Part shown: positions 53,011 through 62,751 of the stretch, one piece after another | How the letters are laid out: the number at the start of each line of letters is the position of its first letter | Numbering within the stretch: the first letter of the stretch is position 1 | Origin: Erysipelothrix amsterdamensis | GTDB lineage: Bacteria > Bacillota_I > Bacilli_A > Erysipelotrichales > Erysipelotrichaceae | Assembly (NCBI RefSeq): GCF_940143175.1 | Contig: NZ_OW659496.1 | Coordinates: 1,844,713 to 1,908,712, forward strand | DNA: 64,000 bases | Direction: 5' to 3' | The notes under the pieces: model-generated | What the model was told of the DNA's origin: nothing | What the model saw: the letters and a program-made list of their open reading frames with translations, nothing else | Databases searched by the model: none | Position numbers and translations under genes: made by a program

Positions 53011-53954
53011 TTCTTGTAGTATTTCGTTAATTCATATCCAAATTGATCAATAACCAAATTAATATTGACGCCAGGTCTTATACGATCTTTTAAACTTAAA
53101 ACAATTTGAAGTAAATGAATCCGATCTACATTTGTTATGTTATTTGTACGAACGTGTATCGTTTGTTCTTGTTGTCCTTGTGATGAAAAAGATAATTCCA
53201 AGAGTTCGAATAACAATAACAAGCGTTCTCGATCCAATCTCTTTTTCTTAATTCCTTCTACTTGTAGCGTCAGTATCGCGGATAAATAGTCACGTTGATT
53301 CAAACATTCAAGAACATCAAAGAAGATTGAACTAGCTTCTTTATACACTTCACTATTACTTTGAAGCTCAAGTTCTTCCAAATTATGATTCATCCTCGAT
53401 AATAAATAAGCATCTACATCATCAATTCCTTGTTCACTTGCCTTATCAAATAAGACTTTATGATTCATCGATTCGAGTTGAACCGTTAGACATCTAGAGC
53501 GTATAGTCTCGAGAACTCGGTTTTCACTGCGTGTTGTTAAGATTGCGACAATATCACCCTCTGGTTCTTCTAAAAATTTTAGAAGACTATTCATTGCTTC
53601 AACTGTAGCATTATCAACATCTTCGATTATGTAGACTTGATGACCCGCAGTTTCAATAGAAGATTGACTAAAATACTCTTTCAAACTGATTATCTCAGAT
53701 TTTTTAATACTTTGTTCTTTTCCACTTAGTAATCTGAAATCCGCATGGTTTTCAGATTCAACTCGCTGACATGTACTGCAAGATCCGCAGGCACCGATGT
53801 CCTGTTCGCCACACATCATACTCATAGCCATATATTTAGCGTAATCAAGCGTCCCATAATCACCAACAATCAAATACGCGTGAGAAACACGATTTTTAGA
53901 TTGTTGGCGGTGAAATAGATTTAGAGCTTTGGTTTGATTTTGGATGTTATTCAT
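53004..53954 (-). CDS. holB: DNA polymerase III subunit delta prime
   Basis: A 316-residue clamp-loader subunit. Zinc site built from Cys residues in MCGEQDIGACGSCSTCQRV near 47-65, sensor 1 SRC motif TIRSRCLTV near 150. The P-loop position reads VGDYGTLDYAKY, so ATP is not bound, as usual for delta prime. C-terminal helical domain. The start overlaps the tmk end by 8 nt. Confidence 0.92.
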   Translation of the reverse strand: MNNIQNQTKALNLFHRQQSKNRVSHAYLIVGDYGTLDYAKYMAMSMMCGEQDIGACGSCSTCQRVESENHADFRLLSGKEQSIKKSEIISLKEYFSQSSIETAGHQVYIIEDVDNATVEAMNSLLKFLEEPEGDIVAILTTRSENRVLETIRSRCLTVQLESMNHKVLFDKASEQGIDDVDAYLLSRMNHNLEELELQSNSEVYKEASSIFFDVLECLNQRDYLSAILTLQVEGIKKKRLDRERLLLLFELLELSFSSQGQQEQTIHVRTNNITNVDRIHLLQIVLSLKDRIRPGVNINLVIDQFGYELTKYYKNL

Positions 53955-54570
53955 GACTTAACTGCATCTCGATAATCTTAATCACATCCGCAGCAACATC
54001 TTCAATGGATTGGGCTGCATCTACAATCTTAATCCGATTAGGAAAACGACGAATCACTTCTTGGTACCCTTGGTACACTTTTTCATGAAAGATATCCCCT
54101 TCAAGCTCCAATCGATCTTTATATCCACGAACACCAATACGCTTCAAACCTTCTTCAGGTTTTAAATCCAAGAAGATTGTTAAGTCTGGCAAAAATCCAT
54201 CGATAGCAAACATATTTATATCCCAAACATCATCAATACCAATACCACGTGCATAGCCTTGATAAGCAAGAGAACTATCTATAAATCGATCACAAATCAC
54301 AAGCTCTCCTCTACTGAGTGCAGGTTTTATTTTCTCAATTAAATGTTGTCGACGACTCGCAGCATAAAGTAATGCCTCTGTGCGATCATCCATTTCTTCA
54401 TGTTCTGGATCAAGAATCAGCTCTCTAATTTTTTCAGAAATACGAATTCCGCCTGGTTCTCGAGTACAGAGAACTGGTTGATTCTTCTTCTCAAAATACT
54501 CCGAAACAATCTTGGTAATTGTCGTTTTACCGCTTCCATCTGGACCTTCAAATGATACAAATAATGTCAT
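53947..54570 (-). CDS. tmk: Thymidylate kinase
   Basis: A 207-residue kinase converting dTMP to dTDP. P-loop FEGPDGSGKTT at 7-17, DR(H/F) motif ICDRFIDSSLAYQG near 90, lid region IRELIL... and TREPGGIRISE near 36. AAGAGGTGGCAAC precedes the ATG. First gene of tmk-holB-rsmI. Confidence 0.96.
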   Translation of the reverse strand: MTLFVSFEGPDGSGKTTITKIVSEYFEKKNQPVLCTREPGGIRISEKIRELILDPEHEEMDDRTEALLYAASRRQHLIEKIKPALSRGELVICDRFIDSSLAYQGYARGIGIDDVWDINMFAIDGFLPDLTIFLDLKPEEGLKRIGVRGYKDRLELEGDIFHEKVYQGYQEVIRRFPNRIKIVDAAQSIEDVAADVIKIIEMQLSHE

Positions 54571-54626
54571 GTTGCCACCTCTTCTTTGAATATTATAGCA
54601 TGGTATCGCACGCTCTATTCTAAAAG

Positions 54627-54655
54627 TTGTGTGTTTGAGTAATTTGGATTATTAT
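54627..54655 (+). promoter_or_regulatory. Promoter of the small membrane protein-nudF operon
   Basis: TTGTGT, 17-nt spacer, TATTAT. Confidence 0.55.
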
Positions 54656-54689
54656 GTAAGGGAAGAAGAAATTATTAGAGGAAACAATT

Positions 54690-54884
54690 ATGATTGAACA
54701 AATTAAAAAAGGATTTGAAAAAGCATCAAATGACAATGTATATATGCTTGTTTTAGGAATTGTAGTACTATTAGTTGTTATTAACTATTTTCTTAATACT
54801 ACTTTTCTCACAATCCTTACATTAGTCATGTTCTGTATTGCTTTTGGAGTTCTGGTTAAACACATTATAAAGAAGGAAGATTAG
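54690..54884 (+). CDS. Small two-helix membrane protein (64 aa)
   Basis: Unrecognised. Residues 18-36 (YMLVLGIVVLLVVINYFL) and 39-58 (FLTILTLVMFCIAFGVLVKH) are membrane helices, with charged ends. AGAGGAAACAATT precedes the ATG. The nudF start codon follows its stop directly, so the two are cotranslated in one unit. Confidence 0.8.
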   Translation: MIEQIKKGFEKASNDNVYMLVLGIVVLLVVINYFLNTTFLTILTLVMFCIAFGVLVKHIIKKED

Positions 54885-55421
54885 ATGGTAAGAGACGGCT
54901 TAAAACTGAATGAAGTACTGAAGTATCAAGGAAAGATTGTCGATGTTTATAACGTTGAATTTGAAACACAGACCGGAATGTTTGAAGCTGAGATTTTAAA
55001 GCATGATGGTGGCGTGTGTATTGCCGCAACCCATGATGATAAAGCATTCTACTGTGTAGATCAATATCGATATGGTGTTGAACACATTATGCGAGAATTC
55101 CCTGCTGGAAAAATTGATCAAGAAGAACTCCCAATTGACGCCGCATTACGGGAATTACGTGAAGAAATTGGGTTTATCGCAAAAACATTGGTTCCACTTG
55201 GATATATTCATCCATCTCCCGCATATCTAGATGAAGTCTTGTATCTTTATTATGCAACTGATTTAGATTACGTTGGTCAAGACCTTGATGAAAATGAAGT
55301 TCTAAATGTTTATACTCGAGATATTAAAGACATCATTGATGATATCGAAGCAAATCAAATCACAGACGCGAAGACGATTTCTCTTGCTTACAAAGTAAAC
55401 CATTATCTCTCTCAAAAATAA
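54885..55421 (+). CDS. nudF: Nudix hydrolase, ADP-ribose pyrophosphatase type
   Basis: A 178-residue Nudix enzyme with a complete box AGKIDQEELPIDAALRELRE then EIGF near residues 72-95. The Pro/Tyr YIHPSPAYLDE about 17 residues after the box is characteristic of ADP-ribose pyrophosphatases. It would split ADP-ribose to AMP and ribose 5-phosphate. AAGGAAGATTAG overlaps the previous stop and serves as ribosome binding site. Confidence 0.9.
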   Translation: MVRDGLKLNEVLKYQGKIVDVYNVEFETQTGMFEAEILKHDGGVCIAATHDDKAFYCVDQYRYGVEHIMREFPAGKIDQEELPIDAALRELREEIGFIAKTLVPLGYIHPSPAYLDEVLYLYYATDLDYVGQDLDENEVLNVYTRDIKDIIDDIEANQITDAKTISLAYKVNHYLSQK

Positions 55422-55454
55422 AAGGCTAGACCGTTCATTTGGTTAGCCTTTTTT
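55420..55454 (+). terminator. Terminator of nudF
   Basis: AAGGCTAGACC / GGTTAGCCTT, stem with one bulge, followed by T6. Confidence 0.8.
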
Positions 55455-55520
55455 AATGCTTATTCACCCATTGCTCACATAAAATGTTAATATATTAGAG
55501 ACGAGAAAGGCGGTACTTAT

Positions 55521-56525
55521 ATGTGTACAGGAATACAAGTAATATCAAAGCAAAATAATACTTATTGGGGAAGAACCCAAGAATTTGATACATTTTTACC
55601 CGTTTGTGGAGTGATTGTCCCTCGTGGAACAGCCATTAATAATATGCTCTCTCCGATTGTTGCGAAAAATGCTGCAGCAGGAATCAGCCTTAACGATTCG
55701 ACCCAAGATATTTTATTAATGGATGGTATGAATGAACATGGACTCGCAGGTGGTAGTTTTTATTTTGGAAATGAGTATGCTGATTACGCTCCAAGTAGTG
55801 CGATAGAGTTAATGGGTAAGCAAGCCTTACGAGGTGAAGAATTTGTTACCTGGGCACTTCTAAACTGCGATTCAATCGTTGATTTACACCGTAAAGCTAT
55901 TAAAGAAGTCGCAATATCAAGTGAGCCAAATATTCATGGAAACGTAATTCCACAACATTATGTCTTTGTAGACCGTACCGGTGCCAGCATCGTACTCGAA
56001 CCTTCCTCAGCTGGTTCGTTTGATATTTATCCGAATGAAATTGGAACGTTTACCAATCAACCCGAATTTCCTTGGCATGTTCAAAACCTCCAAAATTATG
56101 TTTCAATGAATAGCCACATTTATCCATCGCGGAAATTTGGAAAGTTTGAAACTTTAAGCTCAGGAATGGGAAATGGTTTATTTGGTTTACCTGGTGATTT
56201 TACACCGCAATCACGATTTGTCCGAGCTACTGTATTTAATAGTCTTTCGAATCAACCTCATGATGATCAAGCTCTGGATAAAGTTTTCCGTATTCTAAAT
56301 ACCGTCGATATCCCTTATGGTCTTATTGTAGATGAAAAAGAACAAGTACAGTACACACAATACACTTCAGCATACGATTTAGAAAATCGAACGATTAATA
56401 TTTCAACCTATGAGAATCGACAAATCCAACAATTTTATTTTGATCCCTTGCTGATTAATAATCATGAAATTGTTCGTTACGAAGTGAAGCGTAAACAGAT
56501 GATAGAGACCATGAATCAATTATAA
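55521..56525 (+). CDS. Choloylglycine hydrolase family (linear amide C-N hydrolase)
   Basis: A 334-residue Ntn hydrolase whose N-terminal Met is removed to expose the nucleophile Cys2 (MCTGIQ). Arg18 is present in YWGRTQEF. The residue at 21, Asp in bile salt hydrolases, is Glu here. Families with this fold include bile salt hydrolases, penicillin V acylases and N-acyl homoserine lactone acylases. Later features are NEHGLAGGSFYF near 75 and FTNQPEFPWHVQNL near 178, the conserved Asn region. Substrate unknown. AGAAAGGCGGTACTTAT precedes the ATG. Confidence 0.85.
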   Translation: MCTGIQVISKQNNTYWGRTQEFDTFLPVCGVIVPRGTAINNMLSPIVAKNAAAGISLNDSTQDILLMDGMNEHGLAGGSFYFGNEYADYAPSSAIELMGKQALRGEEFVTWALLNCDSIVDLHRKAIKEVAISSEPNIHGNVIPQHYVFVDRTGASIVLEPSSAGSFDIYPNEIGTFTNQPEFPWHVQNLQNYVSMNSHIYPSRKFGKFETLSSGMGNGLFGLPGDFTPQSRFVRATVFNSLSNQPHDDQALDKVFRILNTVDIPYGLIVDEKEQVQYTQYTSAYDLENRTINISTYENRQIQQFYFDPLLINNHEIVRYEVKRKQMIETMNQL

Positions 56526-56535
56526 TTAGACATAA

Positions 56536-56565
56536 AAAAAGAGTAGCGATTTTCGTTACTCTTTT
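56536..56565. terminator. Bidirectional terminator between the amide hydrolase and divIC
   Basis: GAGTAGCG / CGTTACTC with flanking A and T runs, between converging genes. Confidence 0.85.
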
Positions 56566-56570
56566 TCGTA

Positions 56571-56891
56571 TTATTCTGTTTTAGGTAAGATAAATACTTG
56601 TTCTTCTGACTTTGACAAGAGGTGTTTCCCTCGAGCATAGTTTTGAACATAAGTAGGATCTTGAAGTTTTGCTTTTTCAAGAGCAAGTTCACCTTGTTTT
56701 GTTTCAAGTACTTTTAAATTTGAGCGTTCGCTTTTAAGTTGTTGGTTCAATTGGAATGTTGATACTAATTCTTTTGCAGATTTAGATAACATTAGGCATG
56801 AAACGGATACTATCAAAATACCAAGAATGATTGATGCAAATTTAATTGTTGGATTCTTAGCTATTCGCGTTTTCGTAACTGTTTGTCCCAT
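56571..56891 (-). CDS. divIC: Septum formation initiator DivIC/FtsB-like
   Basis: A 106-residue bitopic division protein. Cytoplasmic 1-17, membrane helix about 18-36 (FASIILGILIVSVSCLMLS), a coiled coil about 40-75, then the conserved DPTYVQNYARGKHLLSKSEE of DivIC/FtsB. It forms a complex with FtsL and DivIB at the septum. Lies after rqcP as in Bacillus (yabO-divIC). The ribosome binding site is a weak AGAGAAGTGGAAAG. Confidence 0.9.
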   Translation of the reverse strand: MGQTVTKTRIAKNPTIKFASIILGILIVSVSCLMLSKSAKELVSTFQLNQQLKSERSNLKVLETKQGELALEKAKLQDPTYVQNYARGKHLLSKSEEQVFILPKTE

Positions 56892-56971
56892 CTTTCCACT
56901 TCTCTTTCTTTTTTTGTTAGTTTATTTATCTACACTCATTATACTGACATTCTCAAAAAATGCAAGAGTTG

Positions 56972-57244
56972 TCAGTTTTTTTGAACGTTCCGATCGATGC
57001 GTTGATCTGAAATAAGCTCATACATTGGTGGATTACTTCTTAATATTTTATCACTTAAAAATGTGACTTCAATTTTTATATGACGGTGTTCAAATCGAAT
57101 TTCAATTTCGTCTTCTAGCGAAACCTCAGATGAAGGTTTTGCTTTTTTTCCATTAATAAAGACACGATCATCATCTGCAAGTTCTTTGGCTACAGTACGG
57201 CGTTTAATGATTCGTGATACTTTTAAATATTTATCAAGTCTCAT
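56972..57244 (-). CDS. rqcP: S4-domain RNA-binding protein of ribosome quality control
   Basis: A 90-residue S4 protein (YabO/RqcP). The S4 fold spans residues 1-60 (MRLDKYLKVSRIIKRRTVAK, VFINGKKAKPSSEV). RqcP assists RqcH in adding Ala tails to peptides stuck on 50S subunits. Its ATG overlaps the mfd stop by 4 nt. Confidence 0.93.
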   Translation of the reverse strand: MRLDKYLKVSRIIKRRTVAKELADDDRVFINGKKAKPSSEVSLEDEIEIRFEHRHIKIEVTFLSDKILRSNPPMYELISDQRIDRNVQKN

Positions 57245-60200
57245 AATTGTTGCTCCTTTAAATTTTCAAGTATGTAAATCAGATCCTCAGCCCACTCTGT
57301 ATACATTGGCATGGTAATAATAATGGTTTGATTTAAATACTTTATCTTGATTTCACTCGACTTTTCAGAGATTAATTCGAATAAATGTACACCATCGACT
57401 TGGCTACTATACTCCTCTGTAAAGACTAATTCTACTTTATTAACACGTTCCTTAAAGGACTTAATACGCTTATCGTTTAAGAACAACTCAAGACGTGTTT
57501 TTTCTAATAACATCTTAACAGAGTTCGGTAATTTACCATAGCGGTCATCGATCATCTCGTTAAAATGCTTTAACTCATCAAGCGTTTGTATCTGATTAAT
57601 TTGTTGGTATAGATCTAATTTTTCACCATCATCACTGGTAAAGTCTTCTGGTAAATATCCATCCACTTTTAGATTAAAGCGTTCTTGTTCTTCAACATCA
57701 ATTACTTCTTTACCTTGTCTTTTCGCAATGGCTTCTTTAAGAAGTTGTACATATAAGTCGATACCGACGGTATCAATAAACCCTGATTGATTTCCACCTA
57801 AGAGTTCTCCAGCACCTCGAATGGTTAAATCGCGCATCGCAATCTTATAACCACTACCAAGTTGAGTGAATTCTTTGATGGCCTGAAGTCTTTTCTGTGC
57901 CAACTCTGTTAGCCCACGTTTATTGGGAACAACAAAGTATGCATAGGCGAGACGATCTGAACGACCAACACGACCCTTGATTTGATAGAGTTGTGACAAA
58001 CCAAAACGATGTGCATTATCAACAATAATTGTATTCGCATTTGGAATATCAATTCCTGTTTCAATGATTGTCGTACATACCAGTACATTTATCTCTTTAC
58101 TTATAAATCGAATCATAACATCTTCAATTTCGTGTCGTTCCATTTGTCCATGTACGACGGCGACTTTTGCTTCTTCAACATGATTGGCTATGACTGAAGC
58201 AACAGAATATATTTGCTCTACATTATTAAATAGGTAAAACACTTGTCCATCCCGGCTTAATTCCTTTGAAATAATATCATTAATCGTTTTCTGGTTTTTC
58301 TCAATAATATAAGTCATGACTGGAAGACGGTTTGAGGGTGGAGTATTAAGCTGTGATAAACTACGGAGTCCTATAAGAGACATTTGGAGTGTTCGTGGTA
58401 TTGGAGTCGCACTGAGCGATAATACATCCACAGACACCTTAAACTCCTTAATACGTTCTTTATGCTCAACACCGAAGCGTTGTTCTTCATCAATAATTAA
58501 AAGTCCTAGATCTTTAAACTTAACATCACGCGATAAAACACGGTGTGTACCTACTAAAATATCAACTTTACCGTCTTTCACGCGTTGAATTATTTCATTT
58601 TTTTCTTTATCCGATACAAATCGATTTAAAACCTCAATGGTCACAGGAAAGTCACTGAGACGTTCTTTCAGTGTTCGAGCATGTTGTTGAGAAAGGATTG
58701 TTGTTGGACAAAGGAACACGACTTGTTTATGATCTACAAAAGCTTTAAATGCAGCTCGAATAGCGACTTCCGTTTTCCCAAAACCAACATCACCACATAG
58801 CAAACGATCCATCGGAACATCGCGTTCCATATCACGCTTAATCTCATCAATTGCGGTTTTCTGATCATGAGTTAATTCATATTCAAATGCATCTTCAAAT
58901 TGCTTTTGATACTCTGTATCCGGACTGAAAGCAAATCCACTTGCATCCATTCTTGTAGAGTAGAGTGTAACAAGCTTATCTGCTACATCCGCTACATCTT
59001 GTTTAATACGCTCTTTATTCTTTTGCCATGTACTTGTTCCAAGCTTACTAAGGCGCACAGATGCCGCTTCACGCGACATAAACTTTCTTACGAGATTAAA
59101 TTGTTCGAGTGGTACAAACAACTCATCACCATCACGATAAAGAATTCTCATGAAATCTTTATGGATTCCCTCAATTTCTTTTGTCGTGATTCCCATATAT
59201 TTTCCAATTCCATATTGTCTGTGGACAACATAATCCAATGTATCAAGATCAGAAAGCTGACTTAAAGATTCTGCTTTTAAGAATTTATTATCGTAGCGGA
59301 ACATTTTTTTCTTGTACTTATACAATTCATTAGCAGTATAAACAACTGTATTTAGGTCCTCAAGAATAAAACCTGAGGTTATATGTCCATAGTCGATATA
59401 GATTCCATTTGATGCTGGTTGGTCCGTTAGAACTTGATATTCAACACCTTGTTGGAGCATTGTCTTAATAAAATCTTCCATTGTATCTTCATCTAGAGTG
59501 ATTACTACTTTTTGAGTGATGGCTTCTTTTCGAAGCCATTTCATGGTTTGTTCAATACTCTCGGATACGATATTTGCCGAATGCCAAGGAATAAACACTT
59601 CGCCTTCAGTCTGATATTCGAAGATTTCTCGATACGTATGTTTCGCTTTAATACGTTCAAATGACTCAAAAATATCTGAAACATAAATCATCTGATTCAT
59701 CTCATACTGTTCTTCAATAAAAGTGTGAGAATCCAAAGCATTTTGCTTGAGCGTTCTTTCGATCGCTTCAATTGGACTCATATATGTGTTTGCGTCTTTG
59801 AGATAATCATAGATGGTTGCATGATTTGACCAAAAAGAAAGAAGAGGATACAACGTTACATCAAATTGATTCATTTGTAGTAACTCACGCTTCTGTTCCA
59901 TTTCATGAATCAAATCGTTATTTTCGATTCCCTCTATTTTATGAGTTAATGCATTACTAATTTCTTCTATATCATTTTCTTTAAGAAGGATATCGGTTGC
60001 GAACGCAATCGTCGCCTCTTCAACTCTTGATAAAGATCGCTGATTTTCAATATCAAAATATCGAAGACTGTCGACCTCCACATCAAAAAACTCAATTCGA
60101 AGCGGTTGATCCATCTGGATTGAGAACACATCACAAACCCCTCCACGAATGGCATACGTAAATGGTTTCTCAACATATTTAACACGTGTATATCCTAGAC

Positions 60201-60657
60201 GTTCAAGTTCTCGAGCAAGCTGCAGTGGCTCCCACTCATCACCAGTCTTAATCTTTATGATTGATGCCTTAAGCACCTCCGCAGAAGACAGCTTTCTTAC
60301 AGATGCGATGGCATGCGTAATACAAATATCAAAATCACCATTCACAATTTTATATAATGCGTCAATTCGATTGGCTTTCATAATTTCTGATTGAACAATG
60401 GCTTCAACTCGAAGTGATTCTTCATGATTGTAATATACGACATTCGCATTCTCATCAAGATGTTTAATCTCATTATATAAATTTGATGCTTGTTGTTCGT
60501 TTTCCTTAATAATGAATAACGGTTTCTTACTAATTTTACTTGATCCTAGAACTAAAAGTGCTTCTTGAACCACGCTTAAATGGGCAAAAATGCTTTTGCC
60601 CTGGGTGTACTCTTTAACAAGTTCATGTTTTTCTAAATAATTATATAACCAATTCAT
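57241..60657 (-). CDS. mfd: Transcription-repair coupling factor
   Basis: A 1138-residue DNA translocase that removes stalled RNA polymerase and recruits UvrA. N-terminal UvrB-like part 1-340, RNA-polymerase interaction domain near 470-530 (DYVVHRQYGIGKYMGI), helicase motor with Walker A LLCGDVGFGKTEVAIRAA near 630 and IIDEEQRFGVEHKE near 730, motif VI GRVGRSDRLAYAYF near 915, and the C-terminal TRCF domain. ATG 60657 chosen; a GTG just before it is the alternative. Overlap with pth indicates coupled translation. Confidence 0.96.
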   Translation of the reverse strand: MNWLYNYLEKHELVKEYTQGKSIFAHLSVVQEALLVLGSSKISKKPLFIIKENEQQASNLYNEIKHLDENANVVYYNHEESLRVEAIVQSEIMKANRIDALYKIVNGDFDICITHAIASVRKLSSAEVLKASIIKIKTGDEWEPLQLARELERLGYTRVKYVEKPFTYAIRGGVCDVFSIQMDQPLRIEFFDVEVDSLRYFDIENQRSLSRVEEATIAFATDILLKENDIEEISNALTHKIEGIENNDLIHEMEQKRELLQMNQFDVTLYPLLSFWSNHATIYDYLKDANTYMSPIEAIERTLKQNALDSHTFIEEQYEMNQMIYVSDIFESFERIKAKHTYREIFEYQTEGEVFIPWHSANIVSESIEQTMKWLRKEAITQKVVITLDEDTMEDFIKTMLQQGVEYQVLTDQPASNGIYIDYGHITSGFILEDLNTVVYTANELYKYKKKMFRYDNKFLKAESLSQLSDLDTLDYVVHRQYGIGKYMGITTKEIEGIHKDFMRILYRDGDELFVPLEQFNLVRKFMSREAASVRLSKLGTSTWQKNKERIKQDVADVADKLVTLYSTRMDASGFAFSPDTEYQKQFEDAFEYELTHDQKTAIDEIKRDMERDVPMDRLLCGDVGFGKTEVAIRAAFKAFVDHKQVVFLCPTTILSQQHARTLKERLSDFPVTIEVLNRFVSDKEKNEIIQRVKDGKVDILVGTHRVLSRDVKFKDLGLLIIDEEQRFGVEHKERIKEFKVSVDVLSLSATPIPRTLQMSLIGLRSLSQLNTPPSNRLPVMTYIIEKNQKTINDIISKELSRDGQVFYLFNNVEQIYSVASVIANHVEEAKVAVVHGQMERHEIEDVMIRFISKEINVLVCTTIIETGIDIPNANTIIVDNAHRFGLSQLYQIKGRVGRSDRLAYAYFVVPNKRGLTELAQKRLQAIKEFTQLGSGYKIAMRDLTIRGAGELLGGNQSGFIDTVGIDLYVQLLKEAIAKRQGKEVIDVEEQERFNLKVDGYLPEDFTSDDGEKLDLYQQINQIQTLDELKHFNEMIDDRYGKLPNSVKMLLEKTRLELFLNDKRIKSFKERVNKVELVFTEEYSSQVDGVHLFELISEKSSEIKIKYLNQTIIITMPMYTEWAEDLIYILENLKEQQL

Positions 60658-60659
60658 CA

Positions 60660-61208
60660 CTAGACTCTTATATTGTATTCATTCATCAGCTGATCAGTGC
60701 GTTTTCCACTAATAAAGTCACTAACACATTTAGCACCTAAAGAAATCGCCGTATCTTCATCAATTTTACCGAGAACCCAATCAACGGTTTTAATTTGAGT
60801 GCTCTTACCAATTCCAACTTTAAGCCTTAAGAATTCATTAGATCCTAAGTGATCAATAATACTCTTAATCCCTTTTTGTCCACCCGACGAACCTTTTTCT
60901 CTCAATCTGAGAGATCCTACCGTTATATCCATATCATCACTAATTACAAGAAGATCCTCTAAATCGACATTATAATAACGCATGACCTCCCCAACAGCTT
61001 CACCTGAGAGATTCATATAAGTTTGTGGTTTGACTAAAACTACTTTCTCTGTTCCTACAAATGTCTCTGCAATGAGAGCTTTAAATTTATTGGTTGAGAT
61101 TGAAACACCTAATTTCGATGCAACCTCATCAATCACAAGAAAACCGGCATTATGTCTTGTATTCTCATATTGTTTTCCTGGATTTCCTAATCCTACGATA
61201 ACTTTCAT
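60660..61208 (-). CDS. pth: Peptidyl-tRNA hydrolase
   Basis: A 182-residue esterase that recycles tRNA from dropped-off peptidyl-tRNA. Signature VGLGNPGKQYENTRHNAGF with the catalytic His near 20, KPQTYMNLSGEAV near 65, and the second catalytic residues in VISDDMDITVG near 92 and GGQKGIKSIIDHLGS near 108. ATG 61208 is supported by ATGGAGGAATGT. First gene of pth-mfd-rqcP. Confidence 0.96.
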   Translation of the reverse strand: MKVIVGLGNPGKQYENTRHNAGFLVIDEVASKLGVSISTNKFKALIAETFVGTEKVVLVKPQTYMNLSGEAVGEVMRYYNVDLEDLLVISDDMDITVGSLRLREKGSSGGQKGIKSIIDHLGSNEFLRLKVGIGKSTQIKTVDWVLGKIDEDTAISLGAKCVSDFISGKRTDQLMNEYNIRV

Positions 61209-61229
61209 ACATTCCTCCATTAAGCAAAA

Positions 61230-61257
61230 AAGAATAAGGGACTTCCCTTACTCTTTG
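61230..61257 (-). terminator. Terminator at the end of jag
   Basis: AGAATAAGGGA / CCCTTACTCTT arms with a T-run on the minus strand; it includes the jag stop codon. Confidence 0.75.
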
Positions 61258-61862
61258 TTTGGATCATATACAATCTTAAGATGACGATCTCTTCCAGAAC
61301 CTTCGCTCTGTGTGCGAATTCCTGGGAAATTAGTCAATTCTTTATGAATCACACGACGTTCGTCGTTTGGCATAGGGTCTAAAGATGCATCAATTTTTGA
61401 TCGACTTACATTTTTAGCAATCCGTTTTGCCATTGCCTTAAGCTTTTGATAACGATCTGTTTTATAGTTGTTTATATCAATCATGACATAAAAACGACGT
61501 TTAAACTCTGAATTTACTACATGTTTAAGTAACATATTCATACCTTCCAATGACTTCCCATTTTTACCAATGAGGATTGCATTGTTGTCAGCATTTAATG
61601 AAACCTTAACGTTATTATTTTTGACAGTAATTTCTTGTTCAACTTTTAATCCCAAACCTGTAAAGAATTTTTCAAAATATTCTTCAACAAACAATTTGAC
61701 ATCATCAAGGGCAAACACTTCAGCAGTAACACTCGACCCGATGCCTAAGAAACCTGATTTCTCTTCAATGACATAATAGATAAGATCACTTTGTTCAACA
61801 TTCTTTTCTTTAGCGACATTTTTAAGAACATCATCTAAAGACCTAGCTGTATATTGCTTCAC
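61248..61862 (-). CDS. jag: RNA-binding protein Jag (KhpB/EloR)
   Basis: A 204-residue protein with Jag_N domain (1-50, GFLGIGSS near 35), KH domain (AILIGKNGKSLEGMN near 95) and R3H domain (MPNDERRVIHKELTNFPGI near 160). In related species it partners KhpA in cell elongation. GTG start at 61862, with AGGAGGAATACAC before it. Follows yidC, the usual order. Confidence 0.95.
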   Translation of the reverse strand: MKQYTARSLDDVLKNVAKEKNVEQSDLIYYVIEEKSGFLGIGSSVTAEVFALDDVKLFVEEYFEKFFTGLGLKVEQEITVKNNNVKVSLNADNNAILIGKNGKSLEGMNMLLKHVVNSEFKRRFYVMIDINNYKTDRYQKLKAMAKRIAKNVSRSKIDASLDPMPNDERRVIHKELTNFPGIRTQSEGSGRDRHLKIVYDPNKE

Positions 61863-61879
61863 GTGTATTCCTCCTTTTA

Positions 61880-62722
61880 TTATTTTGCGCCGTATTTATG
61901 ATTAATAAATAATGTCTGCACTAACTGTGCAAGAGCCGAAACCATCCAGTATAAACTCATACCTACTTGCCAGTTAAGAGCAAGAACAACAATCATAATT
62001 AATGATGAGTACATCATCATATTTGCTTGATTAGCTGGTTGTTTTTCATATGAACGTTTGCGAATCTTTTGTTTAGCGAGATATTGTGGCAAGAACATTG
62101 AAAGGAATTGTGATAAAGCCATTAGAATAAAGATTCCAATGATAATAATATTTCCTTGTGTAAATCCTTGCATAGGCGTTAATTCTAAAGTTTGTCCAAA
62201 TACAGTACCATTAATAATTGCTTCTGAACGCATAACTGCTTGATACATTGCAATCATAATAGGCAATTGAAGGAATGTTCCTCCTAAAGCACTCATTGGA
62301 TTGATTTCATGTTTTTCAAACAATTTCTGCATCTCTGTAGCTTTTTGAAGTTTGGCTTGTTGATCATTACGACCTTGATACTTCGCTTCAATACGTGCTT
62401 GTTCAGGACCAATTAATTGCATTTTTTGTTGTTGCACAGTTGCTTTAATTGAGCCTTTAATTGTAATAAGTTTAATAATTAATGTTACAACAACAATAGA
62501 ACCAATTGTTCCAATGTATTGTGAGAAAAAGTTTAATGCTTGAGCAATTGGCCATACAAATAGTGCTCCGAACCACGTATCACTACCCCATGTCCATGAA
62601 TCACCTAAACTAATAATCTTGTCGGCATATACTTGTTTCGTTTGTGGATCAATAACTTGAGTACATCCAGTTAATGCTAGTAGCAAAATACTGAAAATAA
62701 TCAGTTTTTTATATTTTTTCAT
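61880..62722 (-). CDS. yidC: Membrane protein insertase YidC (lipoprotein form)
   Basis: A 280-residue Oxa1-family insertase. Lipoprotein signal ending LALTG with Cys20, then five membrane helices; the first spans about 55-75 (VWPIAQALNFFSQYIG). The conserved Arg of the groove is in the second helix or hairpin (TIKGSIKATVQQQ near 93). Residues about 105-145 form the cytoplasmic hairpin (EARIEAKYQGRNDQQAK). Between rnpA and jag. Confidence 0.95.
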   Translation of the reverse strand: MKKYKKLIIFSILLLALTGCTQVIDPQTKQVYADKIISLGDSWTWGSDTWFGALFVWPIAQALNFFSQYIGTIGSIVVVTLIIKLITIKGSIKATVQQQKMQLIGPEQARIEAKYQGRNDQQAKLQKATEMQKLFEKHEINPMSALGGTFLQLPIMIAMYQAVMRSEAIINGTVFGQTLELTPMQGFTQGNIIIIGIFILMALSQFLSMFLPQYLAKQKIRKRSYEKQPANQANMMMYSSLIMIVVLALNWQVGMSLYWMVSALAQLVQTLFINHKYGAK

Positions 62723-62751
62723 ACCTATCTCCTAATCTAAAAATACTCACT

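Noticed and set aside
61855..61875. A parS-like TTCACGTG at the jag start
   Set aside because: Only about 11 of 16 bases match the canonical parS, and the rest of the palindrome is absent. No full parS site was seen in the window.
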